This document shows, piece after piece, positions 16,585 through 25,373 of a DNA stretch of 64,000 nt. The notes below the pieces were generated by a model that did no database searches, was not told the origin of the DNA, and saw only the letters and a program-made list of their open reading frames with translations. Positions within the stretch are counted from its first letter, which is position 1; every line of letters begins with the position of its first letter. The stretch spans positions 1-64,000 of the forward strand of contig CALEYZ010000066.1 in NCBI GenBank assembly GCA_937928195.1. Direction: 5' to 3'. Origin of the DNA: an uncultured Limnohabitans sp. Its GTDB lineage: Bacteria > Pseudomonadota > Gammaproteobacteria > Burkholderiales > Burkholderiaceae_C. The translations under genes and the position numbers were made by a program.

Positions 16585-16661
16585 GGGCCTATAGCTCAGT
16601 TGGTTAGAGCAGAGGACTCATAATCCTTTGGTCCCAGGTTCAAGTCCTGGTGGGCCCACCA
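16585..16661 (+). tRNA. tRNA-Ile(CAU), intact and intronless
   Basis: A 77-nt tRNA with encoded CCA. The acceptor stem pairs GGGCCTA with TGGGCCC, the D-arm is AGCTCAGTTGGTTAGAGC, the anticodon stem-loop is GAGGACTCATAATCCTT with anticodon CAT, and the T-arm is CCAGGTTCAAGTCCTGG. C4-G69 and C5-G68 match the features by which TilS picks tRNA-Ile2 over tRNA-Met, so I call it the lysidine isoleucine tRNA for AUA codons. A TACAAT hexamer lies 11 bp upstream, as at the intron-bearing copy. A strong terminator follows. Confidence 0.92.
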
Positions 16662-16666
16662 TATTG

Positions 16667-16702
16667 AAAGCCACTGATTTTTTAAGTCAGTGGCTTTTTT
16701 GT
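16667..16702 (+). terminator. Rho-independent terminator after tRNA-Ile
   Basis: AAAGCCACTGA pairs with TCAGTGGCTTT over an 11-bp stem and is followed by a T-run. It ends transcription of the tRNA and probably of the operon before it. It touches the stop of the convergent LysR gene. Confidence 0.85.
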
Positions 16703-17598
16703 TATTTCCGCTTGTGGTACCCCGTGTGTTTTTGAACCCATTCAATAAAGTTCATCACCTCTGGCCTGTGCATATGACGACTTGGAAACACCATGTGATG
16801 AGCCTCAACTTTCAAGCTCCATTCAGTTTTAAAAATAGGAACCAGTGTGCCCGCTTGAATCAGTCGATCAGCTATAAAGCTACTGTCAAAAGCAACGCCT
16901 AGACCTTGTACAGCAGCTTCTAACGCCATGAAGGTCCTTTCAAAGCGGTAGGCATATTGCGGCGGGATGTAGTCAATTTTTCTGCTGGCAAACCAATCAT
17001 TCCATTGCAAGATGTTCACTGAGGAATTGATCAGTGGCAGGTTGATCAAGTCTTCGGGTTTTTTGATGTTGTGCTGTTTGATGAATTCTGGACTTGCCAG
17101 CGGTAGCAAACGCTCTTGATAAATGGGCACTACTTTCACACCTTCCCATACCGGCAATCCATATCGAATGTCCAAGTCCACCTGAGCGCTGTCAAAGTCG
17201 GAAGGCATGACTGAAGAAGACAAAGTGAGAGAAATATCCGGATATGTCTTTGCAAAATCCGTCAATCTAGGCATGAGCCACAGACTTGCAAAACTTGGGC
17301 TGCAATGGACGAACAAGGTGTTGTTCACACCTTTGCGGGCGTTGTCTGTTGCCACGCTGATGGTGTCTAGCGCACCCGACAAACGGCTTAAATATTCTTG
17401 GCCCGAGGTCGTGAGTTGAATCTGCCTGCCAGTTCGGTCAAACAATTTGATCTCAAGTAATTCTTCCAGTTTTGCAATTTGATGGCTGACAGCAGATGGC
17501 GTGAGATTCAACTCGATGGCTGCGAGTTTGAAACTTGAGCGACGTGCAGCACTTTCAAATGCCATCAAGCAACTGAGGGGAGGGATAGAAGATCGCAT
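16702..17598 (-). CDS. LysR-family regulator, GcvA-like
   Basis: 298 residues. The helix-turn-helix is in SSFKLAAIELNLTPSAVSHQIAKLEELL, the GcvA/AmpR-type N-terminus, followed by LFDRTGRQIQLTTSGQEYL and an effector domain. It is divergent from the SDR/TRAP/transketolase operon, and the shared 150-bp gap holds a perfect TGAATA-T-TATTCA repeat with T-N11-A form. By position it is the operon's activator; the ligand is unknown. Confidence 0.92.
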   Translation of the reverse strand: MRSSIPPLSCLMAFESAARRSSFKLAAIELNLTPSAVSHQIAKLEELLEIKLFDRTGRQIQLTTSGQEYLSRLSGALDTISVATDNARKGVNNTLFVHCSPSFASLWLMPRLTDFAKTYPDISLTLSSSVMPSDFDSAQVDLDIRYGLPVWEGVKVVPIYQERLLPLASPEFIKQHNIKKPEDLINLPLINSSVNILQWNDWFASRKIDYIPPQYAYRFERTFMALEAAVQGLGVAFDSSFIADRLIQAGTLVPIFKTEWSLKVEAHHMVFPSRHMHRPEVMNFIEWVQKHTGYHKRK

Positions 17599-17631
17599 GG
17601 TGTGTCCCGAGAAGGAGGTGTTTTTGATTGG

Positions 17632-17644
17632 TGAATATTATTCA
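17632..17644. promoter_or_regulatory. LysR-type operator candidate
   Basis: TGAATATTATTCA is a perfect inverted repeat with the T-N11-A form of LysR sites. It lies in the divergent gap between the LysR gene and the SDR gene, about 33 bp before the LysR start. Confidence 0.6.
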
Positions 17645-17749
17645 TCTAAAGTTAAGAATTTGTCGCTTTACTTCATCATTCACTTTAACCAGAATTCGTC
17701 CCATTCGCAAGAAATGCGAGATTTTCTAAACAAAAGAATGGAGACAAAC

Positions 17750-18499
17750 ATGTTGCTGAAAGACAAAGTTGCATTGATCACGGGCGGCGCCGGTCCAAAT
17801 GGTTTGGGCTTTGCGACTGCAAAGTTGATGGCTGAACACGGTGCCAAGGTTGTCATCATGGATTTGTCGCAAGCCGATCCAGTCAAGGCTGCGGCCACTC
17901 TGGGGCCAGACCACATGGGTGTGGTGGGCAACGTTGTAAAAAAACAGGAAGTCGACGATGCCGTTGCGCAGGTGATTGCACGATATGGCCGCATTGACAT
18001 TCTGATGAACAACGCTGGCATCACCCAGCCGCGCAAAACTGTAGAGATTTCTGAAAGCGACTATGACGCCGTGTTGGATGTCAGTTTGCGCGGAACTTTG
18101 CTGGTGTCACAAGCTGTCATTCCAGTCATGCAAAAACAAAAGAGCGGCTCCATCATGTCGGTGTCATCCGTCTCTGCACAGCGTGGCGGTGGCATTTTAG
18201 GTGGACCTCACTACTCTGCAGCCAAAGCCGGCGTGTTGGGTTTGACACGTGCCATGGCTCGCGAACTGGGACCCGACAACATTCGTGTGAATGCCATTAC
18301 GCCCGGCCTGATTGCTACTGACATTAGCAAAGGCAAGCTGTCAGAAGAGCAAAAAGATTCGATTCGTCAGCAAATTCCATTGAACCGTTTGGGCGCAGCT
18401 GCAGATGTAGCGGGTACTTGCGTGTTCTTGGCCAGTGACCTGTCTGCATATTGCACAGGGATCACGCTCGATGTGAACGGCGGCATGCTGATTCACTGA
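17750..18499 (+). CDS. Short-chain dehydrogenase/reductase
   Basis: 249 residues. The ATG at 17750 follows GGAGACAAAC; the frame extends upstream into the LysR gene but has no site there. Motifs: ALITGGAGPNGLGFATAKLMAEHGA with a slightly expanded cofactor loop, NNAGITQP, catalytic Ser in SVSSVSAQRGG, and HYSAAKAGVLGLTRAMA with Tyr and Lys. The C-terminal LDVNGGMLIH is typical of FabG-like SDRs. It heads the TRAP/transketolase operon, so it probably oxidises the imported polyol or acid to a ketose-like product. Confidence 0.92.
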   Translation: MLLKDKVALITGGAGPNGLGFATAKLMAEHGAKVVIMDLSQADPVKAAATLGPDHMGVVGNVVKKQEVDDAVAQVIARYGRIDILMNNAGITQPRKTVEISESDYDAVLDVSLRGTLLVSQAVIPVMQKQKSGSIMSVSSVSAQRGGGILGGPHYSAAKAGVLGLTRAMARELGPDNIRVNAITPGLIATDISKGKLSEEQKDSIRQQIPLNRLGAAADVAGTCVFLASDLSAYCTGITLDVNGGMLIH

Positions 18500-18526
18500 T
18501 TTTATAAAAAGTAACAGGAGACAAAC

Positions 18527-19516
18527 ATGAAGAAAATTTCGAACTTCCGCCGTTCAGTGCTTGTAGCAACTTTGCTGTCCGCTACCGCATTAGCTGCATT
18601 CGCTCAATCTGCTGTCAAACTGACTTTAGGTCATGGCGCAGCCCCTGGCAATCCTCGACACGAAGCATCGGTTAAGTTTGCTGAAGTGGTCAAGGCCAAA
18701 ACAAACGGCCGCATTGACATCCAAGTCGCTCATTCTGCACAGCTGGGTGATGATGCCGCCATGGTCACTGCTATTCGCACAGGCGCATTGGACATCACAG
18801 CCAATTCCCAAGGTGCAGTGGCCGCTGCAGTGCCAGAGTACGCAGCCTATGGCATGCCATTCATGTTCTCTACACCGGCTCAAGCGTTCAAGTTGTTGGA
18901 CGGCCCTCTGGGCAAGGAACTGGCAGACAAATCAGCAGAAAAAGGCATGGTTGTGTTGGGTTACTGGGACAATGGCATTCGCCACATGACCAACAGCAAA
19001 CGCCCCATTACAAAAGTTGAGGACATGAAGGGACTCAAAATGCGCACCCCACCAGACGCTGTTTTGGTGGACATCATGCAGGCGCTGAGTGCTGATCCAC
19101 AGCAAATCAAATTTGCCGAGCTGTATGTTGCTTTGCAACAAGGTGTGGTGGATGGTCAAGAAAACCCATTGGTCAATATCCACGCTAGCAAGTTGTACGA
19201 GGTACAAAAGCATTTGGCTCTGACCAGCCATATGTTTCAGATGACCCCTTTGCTGATCAGCAAGCGCACATGGGATCGCTTGTCTGAAGCTGATCGCAAA
19301 GTGATGCAAGAAGCAGCGACAGAGGCAACAGCATTGCAACGCAAGTTGTCACAAGAGGCTGACGACAAGCTCTTGGCTGATCTGAAATCGAAGGGCGTCC
19401 AAGTGACCACTGTTGATAAAGCAGCCTTTGCCAAAGCCACCAGCAAAGTGGACGAAAAATGGCTGGCAACACCCATTGCTCCTTATCTGAAAAAAGTGAT
19501 CGCTGCATCACGTTAA
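18527..19516 (+). CDS. TRAP transporter substrate-binding protein (DctP)
   Basis: 329 residues with a Sec signal peptide ending near LAAFAQ. DctP features follow: LTLGHGAAPGNPRHEASVKFAEVVK, the GLKMRTPP segment with the conserved carboxylate-binding Arg, and GVVDGQENPLVNI. It captures an organic acid (or sugar-like ligand) in the periplasm. The small and large membrane subunits follow, giving a complete TRAP system. Confidence 0.95.
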   Translation: MKKISNFRRSVLVATLLSATALAAFAQSAVKLTLGHGAAPGNPRHEASVKFAEVVKAKTNGRIDIQVAHSAQLGDDAAMVTAIRTGALDITANSQGAVAAAVPEYAAYGMPFMFSTPAQAFKLLDGPLGKELADKSAEKGMVVLGYWDNGIRHMTNSKRPITKVEDMKGLKMRTPPDAVLVDIMQALSADPQQIKFAELYVALQQGVVDGQENPLVNIHASKLYEVQKHLALTSHMFQMTPLLISKRTWDRLSEADRKVMQEAATEATALQRKLSQEADDKLLADLKSKGVQVTTVDKAAFAKATSKVDEKWLATPIAPYLKKVIAASR

Positions 19517-19575
19517 TCGGATAGTCATTCATCAATCATTGCCAGCACGTCAGTACGTGCTGGCGGGAGCCTGTC

Positions 19576-20100
19576 GTGAAATCATTGATCCATCTGTTGA
19601 ATGGTGTAGTGGGGTTCGCTTGTCGAACTGTGCTCTACATCACCCTGAGTGTGACGTTCTTCATCCTAAGTGCCAATGTGGCTTTGCGCTATGCGGCAGG
19701 GTCTAGCTTGGCCTGGGCTTCTGAGCTGCCTGAATTGCTCTTTCCTTGGATGATCATGTCCGGCGTTGTTTTGGCGGCCCAACATGGCTCCCACATTGCT
19801 GTTGTCATCGTGACGCAACGCATGGGTGCTGCGAGGCGGTGGGTGCTGTCTGCCGGCGCTTTGGCGGTGGCCTATCTTTATGCCTGGCTGGCTTGGATTG
19901 CAGTGCCTTTGATGGAAATTGCGGCAGATGAACGCACGCCCATCATGGGTGTGCCCGGCTCCGTCACCGTGGGTTGTTTGATGCTTGGGTTTGTGCTGCT
20001 GGCAATCGTGACCCTGTCTCAAATTCCTGGCATTTTGAGTGGTGAGAACGATAAAGACAACGATTCAGAAGAAGACAATTTCACAGGAGTAGGCGCATGA
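19576..20100 (+). CDS. TRAP transporter small membrane subunit (DctQ)
   Basis: 174 residues with four predicted membrane segments. The ASELPELLFPWMIMSGVVLAAQHGSHIAV region is the DctQ signature. The start is a GTG at 19576 preceded by GGGAG. A hydrophilic acidic tail (NDKDNDSEEDN) ends the protein. The stop overlaps the start of the large subunit (ATGA), so the two are translationally coupled. Confidence 0.93.
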   Translation: MKSLIHLLNGVVGFACRTVLYITLSVTFFILSANVALRYAAGSSLAWASELPELLFPWMIMSGVVLAAQHGSHIAVVIVTQRMGAARRWVLSAGALAVAYLYAWLAWIAVPLMEIAADERTPIMGVPGSVTVGCLMLGFVLLAIVTLSQIPGILSGENDKDNDSEEDNFTGVGA

Positions 20101-21356
20101 CGACGTTGATCATTGGACTGTTTATTCTGGTTGCGCTGCTGTCCATTCCTATTGCGCACGCTTTGGTTTTGGCCTCGGTGTGTGGTCTTTGGATTGCTGG
20201 ACGGGTGCCAGTTGATTTGGCTATTCAGCAGATGATTACTCAAACGCAAAGTTTTCCGCTGATTGCCATTCCATTCTTCATGATGACAGGTGCGCTCATG
20301 GTGAGCGGAAAACTGGGACAAAGTTTGGTCAATTTGCTGACCTTGATGATTGGCCGTGTGCATGGCGGTCCAGCCCAAGTGGGTGTATTGTCATCTACCA
20401 TTTTTGGTGGCGTGTCGGGCTCCGCAGTGGCAGATGCCTCTGCCATTGGCTCCATGCTAATCCCGTGGCTTAAAAAATTGGGTTATCCAGCACCGTTTGC
20501 TGCTGGCACATTGGCAGCGGCGGCAACCATTGACATTTTGATTCCACCTTCCATTCCAATGATTGTTTATGCATTGGTCTCTGGTGCTTCTATTGGTGCT
20601 TTGTTTGTGGCGGGCATTCTGCCGGGCTTGCTGATGTGTGGCGGTTTCATGCTGGTTTGCTACGTGCAAGGTCGTCGACGCAATTTCCCGCGTGACACAT
20701 CGCCCTTCGTTTGGCGTGAATTTGCCATTCAACTGCGCCAAGCAGGTCCCGCTTTGGCCATGCCGGTGCTGATCATTGTCTTTTTGCGGTTTGGCATTGC
20801 AACGCCAACAGAGGTGAGTGTGATGTCAACGCTCTACGCGCTGCTGGTGTCAGGTCTGGTGTACAGCGATTTATCGTGGGCCAAGCTCAAGCATGCTGCT
20901 GTTGAAGCCGGTGTGTCTACGGGTGTGGTGCTATTGATCATCATGGCTTCCAGCGTGATTGGTTGGATTGTGACTTACGAGCAAATTCCAGCAGAGTTCA
21001 CCAAATTTGCCACCGAGACATTGAAGTCACCTTGGTTGATCATTTTGGCCATGAACTTGATCATGCTTGCGACAGGCATGTTCATTGATCTGCCTGCTGC
21101 AGTGTTGTTGTTAACGCCCATGTTTGTGCCGCTCGCATCTGCCGTTGGTATGGATTCAATTCAGCTGGGCATCATGATGATCGTCAATCTTTCGATTGGT
21201 TTGTATCACCCACCCATTGGTACCACCTTGTTCATTACCAGCACCATTGCAAAAGTACGCATTGGTGATGTGGTGGTTGAACTGATTCCTTTCTACCTCG
21301 TGGCCATCGGCTTGCTCTTGGGCTTTGCCTACTTGCCTTGGTTGACCATTTACTGA
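20097..21356 (+). CDS. TRAP transporter large membrane subunit (DctM)
   Basis: 419 residues with about twelve membrane segments. It shows the DctM patterns FPLIAIPFFMMTGALM, GGVSGSAVADASAIGSMLIPWLKK, AATIDILIPPSIPMIVYAL and the C-terminal GLYHPPIGTTLF. It forms the sodium- or proton-driven pore. It overlaps the small-subunit gene by four bases. The transketolase pair begins 16 bp later, which links uptake to carbon-carbon bond transfer. Confidence 0.95.
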   Translation: MTTLIIGLFILVALLSIPIAHALVLASVCGLWIAGRVPVDLAIQQMITQTQSFPLIAIPFFMMTGALMVSGKLGQSLVNLLTLMIGRVHGGPAQVGVLSSTIFGGVSGSAVADASAIGSMLIPWLKKLGYPAPFAAGTLAAAATIDILIPPSIPMIVYALVSGASIGALFVAGILPGLLMCGGFMLVCYVQGRRRNFPRDTSPFVWREFAIQLRQAGPALAMPVLIIVFLRFGIATPTEVSVMSTLYALLVSGLVYSDLSWAKLKHAAVEAGVSTGVVLLIIMASSVIGWIVTYEQIPAEFTKFATETLKSPWLIILAMNLIMLATGMFIDLPAAVLLLTPMFVPLASAVGMDSIQLGIMMIVNLSIGLYHPPIGTTLFITSTIAKVRIGDVVVELIPFYLVAIGLLLGFAYLPWLTIY

Positions 21357-21372
21357 TTGATGAGATTACAGA

Positions 21373-22200
21373 ATGTCAAATTTAAAAGAGCTTCAAGAAT
21401 GTGCATATCGAATTCGCCGCTATGCGCTCCGCATGGGTGAGGTGCAGGGCCAAGGATATATCGGACAGGCCCTTGGGTATGCCGATGTATTGGCCGTTGC
21501 ATATGGCCATGCATTGAACATTCGCCCGAACGAGCCGGAGTGGGAAGGGCGTGATCGTTTCTTACTTTCGCACGGTCATTACGCCATCGCTTTTTATGCG
21601 GCGTTAATTGAAGCCGGTGTGATTCCAGAATCTGAACTTGAAACTTATGGCAGTGACGACAGCCGCTTGCCAATGTCAGGCATGGCCACATACACACCTG
21701 GCATGGAAATTTCAGGTGGTTCACTCGGTCAGGGCTTGCCCATTGCAGTTGGAATGGCTTTGGGCCTGCGACACAAAAACAATCCTGCGTTTGTCTACAA
21801 CTCGATGTCCGACGGCGAGTTGGACGAAGGATCAACATGGGAGGCCGCCATGTCAGCTGCGCACCATGGTTTGTCTAATTTGATTTGCATTGTTGACATT
21901 AACAATCAGCAAGCAGATGGTCCCTCTAGCAAAATCCTTGGGTTCGAACCCTTGGCAGACAAATGGATTTCTTTTGGTTGGCATGTTGAGAGGGTTGATG
22001 GCAATGATTTGCCTGCTGTACTCAAAGCGTTCGATACCGCAAGAAACCTTCAAGAAGCAAAACCACGCGTCATTCTTTGCAACACCTTAATGGGCAAAGG
22101 TGTTCCATTTTTGGAAACACGTGAAAAAAATCACTTTATTCGAGTTGATGCACCTGAGTGGCAACAAGCCATTGCTGTGCTTGATCAATCCAAACCTTGA
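21373..22200 (+). CDS. Transketolase, N-terminal (ThDP-binding) subunit
   Basis: 275 residues, the size of the N half of split transketolases. ThDP/Mg motifs are visible: LLSHGHYAIAFYAALIEAG, SGGSLGQGLPIAVGMALGLR and NSMSDGELDEGSTWEAAMSAAHHGLSNL with VDINNQQADG, the GDG-N motif in variant form. It needs the next gene for activity. Split enzymes of this kind include the apulose-4-phosphate transketolase of apiose use, among others, so the acceptor need not be a pentose phosphate. Confidence 0.92.
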   Translation: MSNLKELQECAYRIRRYALRMGEVQGQGYIGQALGYADVLAVAYGHALNIRPNEPEWEGRDRFLLSHGHYAIAFYAALIEAGVIPESELETYGSDDSRLPMSGMATYTPGMEISGGSLGQGLPIAVGMALGLRHKNNPAFVYNSMSDGELDEGSTWEAAMSAAHHGLSNLICIVDINNQQADGPSSKILGFEPLADKWISFGWHVERVDGNDLPAVLKAFDTARNLQEAKPRVILCNTLMGKGVPFLETREKNHFIRVDAPEWQQAIAVLDQSKP

Positions 22201-22211
22201 GGATGCTTGAG

Positions 22212-23216
22212 ATGAATACCGCAACAGAAAAAAAGCCACGTCTGACAACGTCAGCCATGATTGCCTCGATCGCATCTGAGGGGCAGCGTGTAAAGGCTGC
22301 ACCTTTTGGCAAAGCACTTGTGGAATACGCGGCAGACAAGCCTAATGTGGTAGGCCTAACTGCCGATTTGGCCAAGTACACGGATTTGCATTTGTTTGCT
22401 CAAGCTTATCCTGAGCGATTTTTTCAAATGGGCATGGCAGAGCAACTCCTGATGGCGGCGGCTGGTGGCATGGCAAAAGAGGGACTCACACCCTTTGCCA
22501 CAACGTATGCCGTGTTTGGAACGCGGCGTGCTTATGACTTTATTCACCAAGTCATTGCTGAAGAAAATTTGAATGTCAAAATTTGCTGTGCACTGCCAGG
22601 TTTGACTACAGGTTATGGACCTAGCCATCAAGCTACTGAAGACTTGGCCATGATGCGCGCCATCCCAGGTTTGACCATTGTGGACCCCTGCGATGCCCTT
22701 GATTTAGAACAAGCTGTGCCGCAGATTGCCGAACACCAAGGACCCGTCTACATGCGTTTGCAACGCGGTAATGTGCCTCTGGTTTTGGATGAGTACAACT
22801 ACAAGTTTGAATTGGGGAAGGCCAAAACTTTGCGCGATGGCAAAGATATTTTGATCATCTCCAGTGGCTTCATGACCATGCGCTCTTTGGAAGTGGCGCA
22901 GCAATTAGCGGCAGATAAAGTTGATGTGGCTGTGTTGCATGTGCCCACCATCAAACCTTTGGACACTGCCACCATCCTGAAAGAGGTCTCGCGTCCTGGT
23001 CGTTTGGTGGTGGTTGCTGAAAATCACTCGGTGATTGGTGGCTTGGGAGAAGCAGTCGCTAGCCTCTTAATGCTAGAAGGTGTGCATCCGCAGAAGTTCA
23101 AATTCATTGGGCTGCCAGATGCGTACTTGGATGCAGGTGCATTGCCCACCTTGCACGACAGGTATGGCATTTCTGCAGAGAAGATGGGTGCTAGGTTGAA
23201 GGCTTGGTTGATTTAA
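22212..23216 (+). CDS. Transketolase, C-terminal (pyrimidine-binding) subunit
   Basis: 334 residues from the ATG at 22212, which has GAGG nine bases before it; TTG 22197 and ATG 22203 are less likely. The pyrimidine-domain motif FFQMGMAEQLLMAAAGGMA carries the catalytic Glu, and CALPGLTTGYGPSHQATEDLAMMRAIPGLTIVDP is the conserved block that follows, with the C-terminal transketolase domain after it. It works as a complex with the N subunit encoded immediately before it. Confidence 0.92.
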   Translation: MNTATEKKPRLTTSAMIASIASEGQRVKAAPFGKALVEYAADKPNVVGLTADLAKYTDLHLFAQAYPERFFQMGMAEQLLMAAAGGMAKEGLTPFATTYAVFGTRRAYDFIHQVIAEENLNVKICCALPGLTTGYGPSHQATEDLAMMRAIPGLTIVDPCDALDLEQAVPQIAEHQGPVYMRLQRGNVPLVLDEYNYKFELGKAKTLRDGKDILIISSGFMTMRSLEVAQQLAADKVDVAVLHVPTIKPLDTATILKEVSRPGRLVVVAENHSVIGGLGEAVASLLMLEGVHPQKFKFIGLPDAYLDAGALPTLHDRYGISAEKMGARLKAWLI

Positions 23217-23311
23217 TTGATGTGAGGTTTTGTACTTCCACATTTGCTTCCACACCTCTGTAGACCGCTATTAACCTATTGATTTGTAATGGATCTTATT
23301 TCTTAAGCCTG

Positions 23312-23356
23312 CTCATAATCCTTTGGGCCTAGGTTCAAATTCTGGTGGATTCACCA
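23312..23356 (+). pseudogene. Decayed 3' half of tRNA-Ile(CAU)
   Basis: From CTCATAATCCTTTGG onward this matches the intact tRNA at 16585 through a mutated T-arm (AGGTTCAAATTCT) to the CACCA end, and the match continues into the following TTTTGAAAGTCAGTGG, which mirrors the DNA after the intact copy. Nothing upstream matches the 5' half. A break in the anticodon stem with retention of the 3' part is the pattern left by tRNA-targeted integration. It cannot make a tRNA. Confidence 0.8.
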
Positions 23357-23410
23357 TTTTGAAAGTCAGTGGACTTTATCGTGTTCCACATCTAAACATT
23401 TCAATGGAAT

Positions 23411-23439
23411 AAAAAAAGAGGCTCCGAAAGGAGCCTCTT
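23411..23439 (-). terminator. Terminator of the DUF1302 gene
   Basis: AAGAGGCTCC pairs with GGAGCCTCTT around a GAAA loop (top-strand reading). On the minus strand the stem is followed by a run of T, so it terminates the outer-membrane protein gene that ends 22 bp away. Confidence 0.85.
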
Positions 23440-23460
23440 GCACACGGCGAGTTCAGTCGC

Positions 23461-25245
23461 TTAGAAGCGCATGCCTGCCACCACGCTCAAGTAGCTGCGG
23501 TCCACCAGCAAGTTGTAGTTGCCTCCGCTGAAGCGGTTGTACTGCACATCGGTGTAGTATTTTTTGTCCCATTCGGCGCGAAGGGCAGGGCGAACCACGG
23601 TACGGCCTTCAGAGAAGGTGCCGTCATATGAGTAACCTTTGACATCCTTGGCCACATAGAGTGAGGGGGTGAGTGTGGCGCCAGCCCATGCATTGGGATA
23701 GGAGGCGGATGCCAACAAACGCACGCCCCAGGCATTGCTGCTGGTGTAGCCGTCGGTTGTACATTGCTTGCCGCCCACTGCGTCCACACAGGCCGTCAGG
23801 GTGCCGCTGGCATTGATGTAGGACGCTGCACCGTAGGCTGTACCGCGGCCAAAACGAATCATGTCTTGGCTGGGCAAACCATTGATGTGGCTAAAGCCCA
23901 CCTCGGCCAGCACCATCACACGTTCTGCATTGAGTGCTTGAGGGAACACTTTGCTCATGCCCAAGCTGCCAGTGGCCACGCTGAAGCGGTCGTAGGCGTC
24001 AAAAGTACCGCCCACGGGAATGCTGGTGATGCCTTTGCGCAGTGCCATCAAAGAAGCTGGGCTCCGGCCATAAAAGGCTGCCAACAAGTCTGACGCATTG
24101 AAAGAGATGGCTTGATTGGCGCGATAGGCCAACTCACCGTAGGTGGTCGTGGCCGGATCCAGTTTCTTGTTGAATGACAAGCCATACACGCGAACATTGT
24201 CGGGGTAGATCAAACCATAGTTGGTGTCGGCTGTGGAGACGGTGGTGGCGTTGACCGTCATGCGGTAGCTGGGCGTTACGCTGCTTGTATTGAGTGCGTA
24301 GAGTTTGACGTCAGCGTCCAATGCGTCTGCTTTAAAGGCATAAGACAAACCGAAATGCTTGGGGTTGCTAGGCTCAATGTCGGGGTTGCGATGCACGTAG
24401 TTGTTGTTGGCCAAATGGCCTTTTTCTGAGTTGCCACCGAAGGAGATCATGTTGCAACCTCCTGCGATGAACGAGGCGACATCGAAGTAAGTGCCGCAAG
24501 CAGGGTAGACGTTGCCGCGGTGTTCATAAGCCATGAATCCTTCGAGGCTCCATGCGTTGCCTGCAGCCAACTTGGCGCTCAGCATGCCCAAAGGCAATTT
24601 GCCTTCAAAGGGTTGGGCACCGGGACGGAACAAAGAGGGCAAGTCCACGGGGTTGATGACGGAACCAATGCCGCCGCCAATCAGTTGTGAGCCACCCCAG
24701 TTCAATACTTGACGGCCTAAACGGTAGTCCAAAGACTTGCCGCCGTCGACGGTGCTGTTGCCGTAGACATAGATGTCGCGCAATTCAGCGTTGTTGAACT
24801 TGGAGCTGCTGTCAAAACCTTTGTCACTCAATGGGATGTTGGGTGTGAAGGCATTGGGGAAATTGCCATACGCCACATTGTTCTCACCCAGCGCAAAATC
24901 TTTCCAGGCACTGGCACGCACAAACAAACCTACTTTGTCTTTTTTGAGGTCCAGGTCCACCGTACCTTTGAGGGCTGTGGAGATGGCATCACCTTTGTAA
25001 AAGTTCAGGTTAGGACCGCCGTTTTGACCCGCCAGTTTGCCCGCAGGGATGCCAGGCACATTGGGGCTGACCACCACCGAGTAAGCGTTGGGGCTGGGGT
25101 CTTCCATCCGGATTTGTGTGCCGAAGGTCAGTACGCCGTTGAGCTTGCCTTGCACGCCCTCTGCGGTCTGGAAGTCATAAGCTTGCGCGTGCAGGCAAGC
25201 TGCAGCCAAGGCGGTCAGTGTCCAAATATTGCGTGTGCGAACCAT
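23461..25245 (-). CDS. DUF1302 outer-membrane protein
   Basis: 594 residues with a signal peptide ending after LHAQA near residue 23. The mature protein starts YDFQTAEGVQGKLNGVLTFGTQIRMEDP, the DUF1302 opening, and continues with alternating aromatic strands to a C-terminal RSYLSVVAGMRF ending in Phe, the usual outer-membrane barrel signal. DUF1302 proteins are poorly characterised porin-like proteins that often travel with DUF1329 and BKACE or steroid/aromatic degradation genes. No DUF1329 partner is present. It may be a channel for the compound degraded by the adjacent BKACE operon. Confidence 0.9.
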   Translation of the reverse strand: MVRTRNIWTLTALAAACLHAQAYDFQTAEGVQGKLNGVLTFGTQIRMEDPSPNAYSVVVSPNVPGIPAGKLAGQNGGPNLNFYKGDAISTALKGTVDLDLKKDKVGLFVRASAWKDFALGENNVAYGNFPNAFTPNIPLSDKGFDSSSKFNNAELRDIYVYGNSTVDGGKSLDYRLGRQVLNWGGSQLIGGGIGSVINPVDLPSLFRPGAQPFEGKLPLGMLSAKLAAGNAWSLEGFMAYEHRGNVYPACGTYFDVASFIAGGCNMISFGGNSEKGHLANNNYVHRNPDIEPSNPKHFGLSYAFKADALDADVKLYALNTSSVTPSYRMTVNATTVSTADTNYGLIYPDNVRVYGLSFNKKLDPATTTYGELAYRANQAISFNASDLLAAFYGRSPASLMALRKGITSIPVGGTFDAYDRFSVATGSLGMSKVFPQALNAERVMVLAEVGFSHINGLPSQDMIRFGRGTAYGAASYINASGTLTACVDAVGGKQCTTDGYTSSNAWGVRLLASASYPNAWAGATLTPSLYVAKDVKGYSYDGTFSEGRTVVRPALRAEWDKKYYTDVQYNRFSGGNYNLLVDRSYLSVVAGMRF

Positions 25246-25373
25246 GTGTTGTCTCCGTTAGAAATTGAAGCCTTGATTTTTCTCAACATGTTGTTTGTTG
25301 ATTTATCGAATTGCGACAGCGACTTATCAATTCATGACGAAAGTCTGCATGCTGGCGCTGAATTTGCAGGGCC

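Noticed and set aside
16585..16661. Elongator tRNA-Met
   Set aside because: The anticodon CAT is shared, but the C4-G69 and C5-G68 acceptor pairs and the similarity to the Azoarcus intron host favour tRNA-Ile2.
23312..23356. A functional third tRNA-Ile gene
   Set aside because: No 5' half exists and the T-arm and acceptor strand carry several substitutions.
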